A stretch of DNA of 64,000 bases from Streptomyces uncialis (lineage in GTDB: Bacteria; Actinomycetota; Actinomycetes; Streptomycetales; Streptomycetaceae). Under the pieces are notes generated by a model that saw only the letters and a program-made list of their open reading frames with translations, did not search any database and was not told where the DNA came from. The position numbers and the translations under genes were made by a program. Where the stretch lies: NCBI RefSeq assembly GCF_036250755.1, contig NZ_CP109583.1:4278001-4342000 (forward strand), in the 5' to 3' direction. Of this stretch, positions 52,673 to 60,705 are shown piece after piece (the first letter of the stretch is position 1; each line of letters begins with the position of its first letter).

Positions 52673-53173
52673 TCAGCCGCGGGGCAGCACCAGGGCCGTG
52701 GCGAGGGCCGCGAGGCCCTCCCCCCGGCCGGTCAGTCCCAGGCCGTCCGTGGTCGTGCCGGAGACGGCCACCGGGGCGCCGACGGCCTCCGAGAGCACGT
52801 GCTGCGCCTCGGCGCGGCGCCGCCCGATCTTGGGACGTACCCCGATCACCTGGACGGAGACGTTCCCGATGCCGAACCCGGCGGCCCGGACGATCCGCGC
52901 CGCCTCGGCGAGGAGGGTCACCCCGGAGGCCCCGGCCCACTCGGGCCGGTCGGTACCGAAGTGCGCCCCGAGGTCCCCGACCCCCGCCGCGGAGAACAGC
53001 GCGTCGCACGCGGCGTGCGCGGCGACGTCCCCGTCGGAGTGACCGGCGAGCCCGAAGCCGCCGCTCGCCGCCTCGTCCCACAGCAGCCCGGCGCACCACA
53101 GCGCGCGGCCCGGCTCGAAGGCGTGGACGTCCGTACCGATCCCCACCCGGGGGATCACCAGCTCAGTAGCCAT
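52673..53173 (-). CDS. ispF: 2-C-methyl-D-erythritol 2,4-cyclodiphosphate synthase
   Basis: 166 aa, MEP pathway of isoprenoid synthesis, cytoplasmic trimer. Zinc site D15, H17 in [10 protein letters not shown] and H45 in [12 protein letters not shown] are visible, as is the C-terminal [22 protein letters not shown]. The start overlaps the end of ispD by 11 bp, so they are translationally coupled. Confidence 0.94.
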   Translation of the reverse strand: MATELVIPRVGIGTDVHAFEPGRALWCAGLLWDEAASGGFGLAGHSDGDVAAHAACDALFSAAGVGDLGAHFGTDRPEWAGASGVTLLAEAARIVRAAGFGIGNVSVQVIGVRPKIGRRRAEAQHVLSEAVGAPVAVSGTTTDGLGLTGRGEGLAALATALVLPRG

Positions 53174-53930
53174 CGTTGGCCCTCCTGCGGGCGAGTACCG
53201 CCTCGGCCAGCACCAGATCCAGCGGCCGGGTCACCTTGAACGCCTCCTCGTGGCCGGGCACCAGCACGACCGGGGCGCCGGTCCGCTCGACCATGCCCGC
53301 GCAGTCGGTGGCTCCCTCGCCGTCCACCCCTACGGTGTCGTGCGCGTGGACGAGGGTGTCGCGCCGGAAGCCCTGCGGGGTCTGCACGGCCCGCAGCCGG
53401 GCCCGCGCGGGCGTGGCGACGACCGGCTCGGGATCGCCCGGCCGGTCGGCGGCGCGCGGCTCGACCTCCTTGACGGTGTCGGCCAGCGGCAGCGCGGGGA
53501 CCACGGCCGGGGCGCCCGCGCGCACGGCGTCGATCACCGCGTCGACGGTGTCGACGGGGACGAGGGGCCGGGCCGCGTCATGGACGAGGACGGTGTCGAT
53601 CCGGGGCGGCAGCGCGTCGAGACCGAGGCGTACGGACTCCTGGCGGGTGCCGCCGCCGGGGACCACGAGGAATTCGGTGCGCTCGGGCAGGGCGTGGCTG
53701 TCGAGCAGGGCCCTGACCTCCGCCACCTCGGCGGGTGGGGCGACCACCACGACCAGCGCGACCGCGCGGGAGGCGGCCATGGCGCGCACCGCGTGGATCA
53801 GCATGGGGGTGCCGCCCAGCGGGCGGAGGGCCTTGGGGGCGCCGGGGCCCAGCCGGACCCCCCGTCCGGCCGCGGGGATCACGGCCGCGGTACGGGCGGG
53901 TGGCGGGGCGGGGCGGGAATCGTCAGACAT
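53163..53930 (-). CDS. ispD: 2-C-methyl-D-erythritol 4-phosphate cytidylyltransferase
   Basis: 255 aa, third step of the MEP pathway. N-terminal [25 protein letters not shown] (nucleotide loop with Arg and Lys), [30 protein letters not shown] and [10 protein letters not shown] are family signatures. A Pro-rich lead of about 12 residues precedes the fold. The arrangement carD-ispD-ispF on one strand is conserved in actinobacteria. Confidence 0.94.
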   Translation of the reverse strand: MSDDSRPAPPPARTAAVIPAAGRGVRLGPGAPKALRPLGGTPMLIHAVRAMAASRAVALVVVVAPPAEVAEVRALLDSHALPERTEFLVVPGGGTRQESVRLGLDALPPRIDTVLVHDAARPLVPVDTVDAVIDAVRAGAPAVVPALPLADTVKEVEPRAADRPGDPEPVVATPARARLRAVQTPQGFRRDTLVHAHDTVGVDGEGATDCAGMVERTGAPVVLVPGHEEAFKVTRPLDLVLAEAVLARRRANDGY

Positions 53931-54419
53931 CGGTTCCGTTCAGGTTTGTGTGCTCGGCCGACGTGGGTATGGCCTGGGAGTACCCCAGGCCGCTGGTCAG
54001 GGGTCAGTGCCGGGCGCGACACCTCGACCAGACCCTTCCGTGACATTTGGTCGAGCCGCTGCGCGGGCCCGGCGCACCAGGTCGTGACGCGTGGTTCACG
54101 AGCACGGTGACGCGGGTTCACGAGCGCGGGGGCACGGGGGCGGTTCTCCGGGCGATTCCACCAGGTGCGCGCGGCGGGTGCCGTGGGCACGCCGGGGGTG
54201 GGCGCCGGATGCCGGCGCCGGACGGGCGCCGTGCGCCGCTGAGGGCGCGGTACGGGACGCGGTGTCCTGGACGTCGGGGTGTCCTGGACGTGAAGATGCC
54301 GCAGCGCCCGGCGACAGCATGAGGTCATCGGGCACCACGGCATTCCCCCGCGTCAGGTTCGGGCACGTCGGTGAGGGCGTGCCGGGACCGCTCCGCGGGG
54401 ACTCTTCACAGGGACAGCG
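53931..54419. other. 489-bp gene-free region between carD and ispD
   Basis: Repetitive GC-rich sequence. Around 54079-54130 the motif GTTCACGAGC(A/G)CGG recurs, and GTGTCCTGGACGT(C/G) is duplicated at 54261-54292. No supported open frame; short frames differ in codon use. It may include the ispD promoter close to 53931. Confidence 0.5.
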
Positions 54420-54902
54420 TCAGGACGCGAGCACTTCGTCGAGCAGCGCTTCGGCCTTGTCCTCGTTGGTGTTCTCCGCGAGGGCGAGCTCGCTCACCAG
54501 GATCTGGCGGGCCTTGGCGAGCATGCGCTTCTCACCCGCGGACAGTCCGCGCTCGCGCTCACGGCGCCACAGGTCGCGGACGACCTCGGCAACCTTGATC
54601 ACGTCACCCGACGCGAGCTTCTCCAGATTTGCCTTGTAACGACGCGACCAGTTCGTGGGCTCCTCGGCGTACGGCGCGCGCAGCACCTCGAAGACCCGCT
54701 CCAGCCCGTCCTGGCCGACCACATCACGTACGCCGACGAACTCCGCATTGTCCGCTGGCACACGTACCGTCAGGTCACCCTGGGCGACCTTCAGCACCAA
54801 GTAGGTCTTGTCCACGCCTTTGATCTGGCGAGTTTCGATGGCCTCGATCAGCGCGGCCCCGTGATGGGGATAGACCACGGTGTCGCCAACCTTGAACGTC
54901 AT
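54420..54902 (-). CDS. carD: CarD-family RNA polymerase-binding regulator
   Basis: 160 aa. N-terminal RNA-polymerase-interacting Tudor-like domain ([61 protein letters not shown]), and a C-terminal helical DNA-binding domain with the conserved Trp ([48 protein letters not shown]). Stabilises open complexes at housekeeping promoters, including rRNA. GGAAGGGG lies 10 bases before the ATG. Confidence 0.94.
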   Translation of the reverse strand: MTFKVGDTVVYPHHGAALIEAIETRQIKGVDKTYLVLKVAQGDLTVRVPADNAEFVGVRDVVGQDGLERVFEVLRAPYAEEPTNWSRRYKANLEKLASGDVIKVAEVVRDLWRRERERGLSAGEKRMLAKARQILVSELALAENTNEDKAEALLDEVLAS

Positions 54903-55714
54903 GTGACAGGTACCCCTTCCGTGGCTATCCAGGGTAACACGGATACGGCGTCTTCTGAATGGCGTTTTCGCAGGTCAGGGCATATCTCGGGGCTTGACAA
55001 CAACAACACGAACGTGCTGCGGACGGCCCGGCGGGGCCGCCGCGTCACGGGTATTCGCAGGTGGGAGAGGTTGTCCGGGTGGGGTGAAACGTGCACGTCA
55101 CCGACCCGTTCGGCGGAGGCCGAGTGGGCGAACGTCCCGTTTCGCCTGGTTCGGAAGGGGTGACTTCCGCACACTTCCGCGCGTTCCCGCTACTCCGTTC
55201 GGTGCTCGGAGCCCCGTTCTGGAATTGATCACACGGCGGGCGGTGATCAATTCCCGCACCGCGTGTTCATTGATTGCCGGAAAATCACGCGGCGCGGTTC
55301 CCCGCGCTTATGTGAAAGACGGCCCGGTGCGGACCGGCGGCAATTCCGCCGCCCCGGTGGCCGACACGGGTGAAGGCGCGGCGCGGTGGGTCCGACGGCG
55401 CCGCGGGCCCGACCGGCCACGTCACCGGGCGGATGGGTGACGGGGGTGCCCCACCGGATGGGTGACCGGGCGGGTGACCGGGTGGTCCGGCCGTCGGCGG
55501 GTGCCGGAAGGCGGGTCGGGTGCGGTGGCCCGGGGGCGGGTCGATAACCTAAGCCCGCTGACACACCATCGGGGCGGCCCCACGGCCGCCCTGCTCGCCG
55601 TACGGGGGCCTTCGGGTCCCCGGTCCCCACCGTCGTCCCCAGCGGCGCGGGCAGCACCCGTACGACCGCCCGACCCTGTTCCGTACCGCCCACGTTCTAG
55701 GAGTTGCCGCCGCC
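54903..55714. other. 812-bp gene-free region upstream of carD and a lipoprotein gene
   Basis: The region holds the carD promoter (near 54920-55010, locally AT-rich, with TTGACA at 54993 on the plus strand and TTGTCA in the carD direction). A long perfect inverted repeat at 55221-55254 is listed separately. Near 55433-55490 GGGTGAC and ACCGGATGGGTGACCGGGCGGGTGACCGGG repeat, which could be operator-like. No gene is supported. Confidence 0.55.
55221..55254. promoter_or_regulatory. Long perfect inverted repeat
   Basis: GGAATTGATCA (55221-55231) and TGATCAATTCC (55244-55254), 12 bp apart, in an AT-rich patch unusual for this genome. About 460 bp upstream of the lipoprotein gene and 320 bp upstream of carD. 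The low GC and lack of a gene 3' end nearby make a protein-binding site or a structured leader more likely than a terminator. Confidence 0.5.
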
Positions 55715-56425
55715 GTGAGCAGCAGCCTTCGACGCGGCGCCCTCGCCGCCACCGCCATCGCGTTCTCGATCGCCTCGCTCGCCGCGTGCGGCGCCGGCAC
55801 CAATGCCCAGACCCTGGGCGTCGAGCCGGACAACGCCTCCACCTCCGTCGGTGACATCCAGATCGAGAACTCCAACATCATCACCCAGCCGGAACTGGAG
55901 GCCACCGGACCCGCGGTGCTCTCCGTGACCCTGTTCAACACCGGTTCCAAGGACCAGACGCTGGACGCGGTCGCCCTGTCGGGCGCGGGCGGCAAGGCGG
56001 AGCTGAAGCCCGCGAAGGGCGCGGACAAGCTGACCGTCCCGGCCGGCGGGTCCCTGGTGCTCGGCGGCAAGGACAACGCGTCCGCCGTACTGGCCAGCGG
56101 CCGGGAGTCGGTGAAGGACGGCGACGCGCAGAACGTCACGTACACCTTCAGCGGCACCGGTCAGATCAAGATCGACAGCTTTGTGGTCCCCGCCACCGGT
56201 TACTTCGAGGAGTGGGGCCCGTCCGAGATGCCGAAGCCGGGTCCCGAGCGGAAGCCCGCCGAGCCCGACGCCTCCGGTTCGCCGTCGGGCGACGCCTCCG
56301 GGGCCCCTGAGGGCACCGAGGGCACGGAGTCCGGCGCGCCCGGCGAGGGGACCGGGTCCGAGTCGCCCGCCGACGGCGCGTCCGCCGACCCCGCGGGCTC
56401 GGAGTCGGCCGCCACGACCGGCTGA
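55715..56425 (+). CDS. Surface lipoprotein
   Basis: 236 aa, GTG start set by AGGAG about 11 bases upstream. Signal peptide with lipobox (IASLAACGAG). The mature domain of about 140 residues is beta-rich (VSVTLFNTGSKDQTLDAVALSG, KLTVPAGGSLVLGG, QNVTYTFSGTGQIKIDSFVVP), resembling DUF461/copper-chaperone-like lipoproteins. A disordered Pro/Ser/Glu/Gly tail of 70 residues follows. It is convergent with phoP, with a perfect terminator between them. Confidence 0.8.
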   Translation: MSSSLRRGALAATAIAFSIASLAACGAGTNAQTLGVEPDNASTSVGDIQIENSNIITQPELEATGPAVLSVTLFNTGSKDQTLDAVALSGAGGKAELKPAKGADKLTVPAGGSLVLGGKDNASAVLASGRESVKDGDAQNVTYTFSGTGQIKIDSFVVPATGYFEEWGPSEMPKPGPERKPAEPDASGSPSGDASGAPEGTEGTESGAPGEGTGSESPADGASADPAGSESAATTG

Positions 56426-56435
56426 GCGGCACAGC

Positions 56436-56495
56436 GCAGTACGTACGCCGAAGGGCGGTACCCGGCCGGGTACCGCCCTTCGGCGTACGTACTGC
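56436..56495. terminator. Bidirectional terminator, 28-bp perfect stem
   Basis: Arms 56436-56463 and 56468-56495 are perfectly complementary around GGCC; the stem begins GCAGTACGTACGCCG. It lies exactly between the stop codons of the lipoprotein (+) and phoP (-). No T-tract. Confidence 0.92.
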
Positions 56496-56510
56496 GGGCC
56501 GGCCCGCGGC

Positions 56511-57191
56511 CTACGGCTCGAACTTGTAGCCGAGGCCCCGGACCGTGACCAGGAACCGGGGCGCGCCCGGGTCGGGCTCGATCTTGGCGCGCAGCCGCTT
56601 CACATGGACGTCGAGGGTCTTGGTGTCACCGACGTAGTCGGCGCCCCACACCCGGTCGATGAGCTGCATCCGGGTCAGCACCCGGCCGGCGTTGCGCAGC
56701 AGCATCTCCAGCAGGTCGAACTCCTTGAGCGGGAGGTCCACCTTGGCGCCGGAGACGGTGACCACGTGCCGGTCCACGTCCATCCGGACGGGACCCGCCT
56801 CCAGGGCCGCCGGGGTGACCTCCTCGGGCTCCCCGCGGCGGCGCAGGACGGCCCGGATACGGGCGACCAGCTCCCGGGAGGAGAAGGGCTTGGTGACATA
56901 GTCGTCGGCTCCTATCTCCAGCCCGACGACCTTGTCGATCTCGCTGTCCTTGGCGGTGACCATGATCACCGGGACATTGGAGCGGCTGCGGAGCTGACGG
57001 CAGACCTCGGTGCCGGGCAGCCCCGGCAGCATCAGGTCCAGCAGGACCAGATCGGCGCCGTTGCGTTCGAACTCGTCCAGGCCGTCGGGCCCGGTGGCCG
57101 CGATGGCGACCTCGAAACCCTCCTTGCGGAGCATGTACGACAGGGCGTCGGAGAACGATTCCTCGTCCTCGACGACGAGTACTCGGGTCAC
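56511..57191 (-). CDS. phoP: Phosphate-responsive response regulator PhoP
   Basis: 226 aa OmpR/PhoB-type regulator from the GTG at 57191 (GGAGGTCC upstream). Receiver: EDE acidic patch, phosphoacceptor D52 (LVLLDLMLPG), T79 and K101 (VTKPF). C-terminal winged helix: LKEFDLLEMLLRNAGRVLTRMQLIDRVWGADYVGDTKTLDVHVKRLRAKIE. Activates phosphate scavenging and represses antibiotic and nitrogen genes in Streptomyces. Its start overlaps the phoR stop (GTGA). Confidence 0.94.
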   Translation of the reverse strand: MTRVLVVEDEESFSDALSYMLRKEGFEVAIAATGPDGLDEFERNGADLVLLDLMLPGLPGTEVCRQLRSRSNVPVIMVTAKDSEIDKVVGLEIGADDYVTKPFSSRELVARIRAVLRRRGEPEEVTPAALEAGPVRMDVDRHVVTVSGAKVDLPLKEFDLLEMLLRNAGRVLTRMQLIDRVWGADYVGDTKTLDVHVKRLRAKIEPDPGAPRFLVTVRGLGYKFEP

Positions 57192-58483
57192 GGAAGGACC
57201 TCCGGGGAGGGATGTGGTGCGTACGGGGATGAGACGGATGTCTCGGGCTGCCCGTTGTCGTCCCCTCGGACGGTACCGGGATCGCCGGTTCCGTATCGGG
57301 GGCCGGGCTCCAGGGGCATGCGGTCGCGGGGGGCTCGCGCCTCCGGCAGCCGCAGGGTGAACGTGGAGCCCTGTCCCTCGGTGCTCCACACGGTGACCTC
57401 CCCGCCGTGCGAGGCGGCCACGTGCTTGACGATGGCGAGACCCAGCCCGGTGCCTCCGGTGGCACGGGAACGGGCCGGGTCGACCCGGTAGAAGCGCTCG
57501 AAGACGCGTTCCTTGTCCCTGTCCGAGATGCCGATCCCCTGGTCGGTGACGGCCACCTCGATCAGGTCGCCGCCCGGTACGGTCACCCGGCGCGCGGCGA
57601 TGCCCACCCGGGTCCGGGCGGCGCTGTAGTTGACGGCGTTCTCCACGAGATTGCCGAGGGCCGCCGCGAGCTGGCCGCGGTTGCCCCAGATCTGGAGGTC
57701 GGCGGTGCCGCCCGCCGCGATCGTGATCTGTTTGGTACCGGCCTGGTGGCGGCAGCGGTCGACGGCCTCGGCGACGAGTTCGTCGACCCGGACCGGTTCG
57801 GCGTACTCCAGCGGGTCGTCGTTCTGCACCCGCGAGAGGTCGATCAGCTCCTGGACGAGGCTGGTGAGGCGGGTCGCCTCGATCTGCATCCGGCCCGCGA
57901 AGCGCTCCACGGCCTCCGGGTCGTCGGAGGCGTCCATGACGGCCTCCGACAGCAGTGACAGCGCCCCGACCGGGGTCTTCAGCTCATGGCTGACGTTCGC
58001 CACGAAGTCCCGGCGGACCGCTTCGATACGGCGGGCCTCGGTGAGGTCCTCCACGAGCAGCAGCACCAGCCGGGAGCCGAGCGGCGCCACCCGGGCGGAC
58101 ACGGCGAGCGCCTCGCCGCCCCGGCCGGTGCCGCGCCGGGGGAGATCCAGCTCCACCTGGCGTATCTCCCCGTCCCGGCGGGTGTCGCGGGCCATCTGGA
58201 GCATCGGGTCGATGGCGAGCTTCCCGCCGCGCACCAGTCCGAGGGCGTACGCCGCCGAGCTGGCCTTGACCACGCTGTCGGCCTCGTCCAGGACGACGGC
58301 CGACGAGCGCAGCACCGACAGGACCGTGTCCACGCCGGGCGGGAGCACGGGATCGGTGTGCAGGGAGGTCCGGCTGGGGCGTTTCAGGTCGCGCTCGCTC
58401 CAGCGGAACGCCAGCATGGCGATGACGCCGGTGAGCACCCCGGCGATCGCTGCCGCTGCGGCGACCGCCGCGTTCACGTCCAT
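57188..58483 (-). CDS. phoR: Phosphate sensor kinase PhoR
   Basis: 431 aa. One N-terminal membrane segment (VNAAVAAAAAIAGVLTGVIAMLAF), a PAS-like region, dimerisation domain with H166 (FVANVSHELKTP), N-box NLVENAVNYS, G1 DQGIGIS, F-box ERFYRVDPARS and G2 GTGLGLAIVKH. The C-terminal tail of about 50 residues is charged and disordered. Together with PhoP it forms the PhoR-PhoP system (S. coelicolor SCO4229/SCO4230 in memory), divergent from phoU. Confidence 0.94.
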   Translation of the reverse strand: MDVNAAVAAAAAIAGVLTGVIAMLAFRWSERDLKRPSRTSLHTDPVLPPGVDTVLSVLRSSAVVLDEADSVVKASSAAYALGLVRGGKLAIDPMLQMARDTRRDGEIRQVELDLPRRGTGRGGEALAVSARVAPLGSRLVLLLVEDLTEARRIEAVRRDFVANVSHELKTPVGALSLLSEAVMDASDDPEAVERFAGRMQIEATRLTSLVQELIDLSRVQNDDPLEYAEPVRVDELVAEAVDRCRHQAGTKQITIAAGGTADLQIWGNRGQLAAALGNLVENAVNYSAARTRVGIAARRVTVPGGDLIEVAVTDQGIGISDRDKERVFERFYRVDPARSRATGGTGLGLAIVKHVAASHGGEVTVWSTEGQGSTFTLRLPEARAPRDRMPLEPGPRYGTGDPGTVRGDDNGQPETSVSSPYAPHPSPEVLP

Positions 58484-58545
58484 GTCTCCAGGTTAGGCAC
58501 GCTCCGCCGGGGGTCCACAGCCGTCCGGGTGTCAGCTCGAACACT

Positions 58546-58589
58546 CGTCGCCCAGAGTTCACCGAGGGGACAGGGGTGATTCATGTCCG
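58546..58589. promoter_or_regulatory. Candidate PHO box between phoR and phoU
   Basis: GTTCACCGAGG at 58557-58567 matches the 11-bp PhoP direct-repeat unit well. In the same 11-bp phase, ATTCATGTCCG (58579-58589) matches partly and 58546-58556 (CGTCGCCCAGA) only weakly. Another GTTCACG lies at 58634. PhoP autoregulation from the phoR-phoU gap is established in Streptomyces. Confidence 0.45.
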
Positions 58590-58684
58590 GTGCCGGAAAC
58601 GGACGCGTACGGGCCGGAACGTGGGAGCGTGGGGTTCACGGGCAACGGAGGACCCCGGCGGACGTGAGAAAGGGACGAACCGGC

Positions 58685-59365
58685 ATGCGGGACGCGTACC
58701 ACGAGGAACTTGACTCGATCGGGGACGACCTGGTCGAGATGGCCAGGCTCGTCGGGTCGGCGATCGGGCGCGCCACGACGGCGATCCTCGACTCCGATCT
58801 GAAGCTGGCGGAGACCGTCATCGCCGCCGATCAGAAGGTCGACGACCTCCAGCACGACTTGGAGGCGCGGGCGATCGCGCTGCTCGCGCGGCAGCAGCCG
58901 GTGGCCACGGATCTGCGGATCGTGGTCACGAGCCTGCGGATGAGCGCGGACCTGGAGCGGTCCGGCGACCTCGCGCAGCATGTCGCCAAGCTGGCGCGGC
59001 TGCGGTTCCCGGACCGGGCGGTGCCGCAGGACCTGCACGCGACGATCCTGGAGATGGGGCAGCTCGCGCAGCGGCTGATGGCCAAGGCGGCGGAGGTCAT
59101 CGTGACCAAGGACGTCGATCTGGCGATGCAGCTGGAGCAGGACGACGACGAGATGGACCTGCTGCACCGGACGCTGTTCCAGCACCTGATCGACGAGCGC
59201 TGGAAGCACGGGATAGAGACCGCGGTCGATGTGACGCTGCTGGGCCGCTACTACGAGCGGTTCGCCGATCACGCGGTGTCGGTGGCGAAGCGGGTGGTCT
59301 ATCTCGTCACCGGTGAGCACGCGGACGAGCTGACGCACACGCCCAGCCCGGTGGAGGGGGCGTAG
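58685..59365 (+). CDS. phoU: Phosphate transport regulator PhoU
   Basis: 226 aa from the ATG at 58685 (GAAAGGG upstream). Two repeats of a three-helix bundle, each with the E/DxxxD metal motifs (EELDSIGDDLVEMARLVGSA and LHATILEMGQLAQRLMAKAAEV), and YYERFADHAVSVAKRVVYLVTG at the end. Links phosphate transport status to PhoR signalling. Divergent from phoR, as in other streptomycetes. Confidence 0.94.
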   Translation: MRDAYHEELDSIGDDLVEMARLVGSAIGRATTAILDSDLKLAETVIAADQKVDDLQHDLEARAIALLARQQPVATDLRIVVTSLRMSADLERSGDLAQHVAKLARLRFPDRAVPQDLHATILEMGQLAQRLMAKAAEVIVTKDVDLAMQLEQDDDEMDLLHRTLFQHLIDERWKHGIETAVDVTLLGRYYERFADHAVSVAKRVVYLVTGEHADELTHTPSPVEGA

Positions 59366-59549
59366 CCCCTTACGGGGTGCCCTTACCGGGCGGGGCGCGG
59401 CTCTTTCCGGTTCCGGGCGGGGTGATCGGCCTTCCCCCGCCCGGCGGGGCCTTGCGGGGCTGCTGCCGAGGCTCTGCGGGCTGCCGCCGGGGCTCTGCGG
59501 GCTGCCGCCTGGGCGGGTGAGGCCGTGCGGGGCTGCTGCGGGCCGGTGG

Positions 59550-59720
59550 TCAGCCGCAGCCGCCGCCGCACTGGCAGGAGCCGCCGGACTGGCAGCCGCA
59601 CGAGCAGCCCGGTCCGCAGCCGCACGCGCCGAGGAGGACCAGCTCGGGCAGGCCGGGGGCGGGCGGGGTGACGCTCGGTGGTGTCTCGTTCACGGTGTCG
59701 GGCTTCGGGGACTCGGCCAT
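59550..59720 (-). CDS. Cys/Gly-rich mini-protein
   Basis: 56 aa from the ATG at 59720, with GGAGGG at the right distance. A 30-residue Pro/Ser-rich lead is followed by LPELVLLGACGCGPGC and SCGCQSGGSCQCGGGCG: eight cysteines in the last 24 residues, in CGC, CSC and CQC pairs. The spacing suggests a metallothionein-like or sulphur-rich metal-binding tail, but a ribosomally made peptide precursor is another possibility. No modifying enzyme is adjacent. Confidence 0.6.
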   Translation of the reverse strand: MAESPKPDTVNETPPSVTPPAPGLPELVLLGACGCGPGCSCGCQSGGSCQCGGGCG

Positions 59721-59814
59721 GGGTTCCCTCCCTGAGGATGCGCCCCTGGGTGGGGCGTGGGGCTTGACGCCTTCCTTCCATTGACGTGGGGGGTGGTGGG
59801 GCGCGTCAACGGCG

Positions 59815-60590
59815 CACGGTCGCCTTCGCTTGCGCTTTCTCGGTTTCCCTGTGCTGGGCGTACTTGTTTGCTGTGCCGTCGTTCGGTGGTTTCGCGGTTC
59901 CCTGCGGGTCGCCTTCGCTTGCGCTTCCTCGGTTTCCTGTGCTGGGCGTACTTCGTTCCCGCACAGGTCGTTCGTGGGGTGCGCAGTTCCCCGCGCCCCT
60001 TCGGGGCGCGTCCGGCCGGTTCTTCGGGTCGGTGCCGGTCGGGATTCTCCGTCCTCGATCCGACACGCTCGGTACGACGTACCCGTACCCGACTGAAGAG
60101 CATCGGAGTCTGCGGGCAGAGATTCCCGCCCACCCCCTTCGGTAGCCAGGCGAGTCCGCGAGGAGGATGGTTCCGCAGACGACGGACACATGATGGGGCG
60201 CCCCCAAAGGGGCGCGGGGAACTGCGCGAAGACGAGAACCGGCCCGCACCCGACGAACAACCGCAAGGGGGCAGCACCTCAGGGGCGCGGGGAACTGCGC
60301 GAGAACGAGGGCAGACCCGCACCCGAAGAGCGACCGCAATAGGGCAGCATCCAGGGGCGCGGGGAACTGCGCGAGCAACCAAGAACCACCCGCACCCGAA
60401 CGGGAACCGCAAGGGGCGCAACCTAAGGGGCGCGGGGAACTGCGCACCCCGGACGTACCCGCACGGGAACAAGTACGCCCAGGTGGGGAACCCCAGGGGC
60501 GCGAGGAACTGCGCACCCCGGACGTACCCGCACAGGGACAAGTACGTCCAGCTGGACGGACCTCGGAAGCGCAAGCGAAGGCGACCCGTT
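59815..60590. repeat. Composite inverted-repeat element, copy F
   Basis: Left arm: two units about 89 bp apart (CCTTCGCTTGCGCTT at 59823 and 59912) with a CTCGGTTTCC(C)TGTGCTGGGCG variant. Core in + orientation at 60035-60140 (GATCCGACACG subtype). The right arm is long, with the reversed motif (GGGGCGCGGGGAACTGCGC) near 60211, 60282, 60354 and 60427, ending in GGAAGCGCAAGCGAAGGCG near 60584. It lies between the Cys-rich mini-gene start and the trypsin gene, about 120 bp before the latter. Confidence 0.85.
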
Positions 60591-60705
60591 CTAGACTCCG
60601 GGGGCCGGAGGGGGGCTCCGCGGGTGGCGACGACCACTCGTGGACGTACGGCGTGCCCGGCCCCCTCCCTGCTCAGTTCCGAGCGACATGTGGGGGGTTC
60701 CACGT

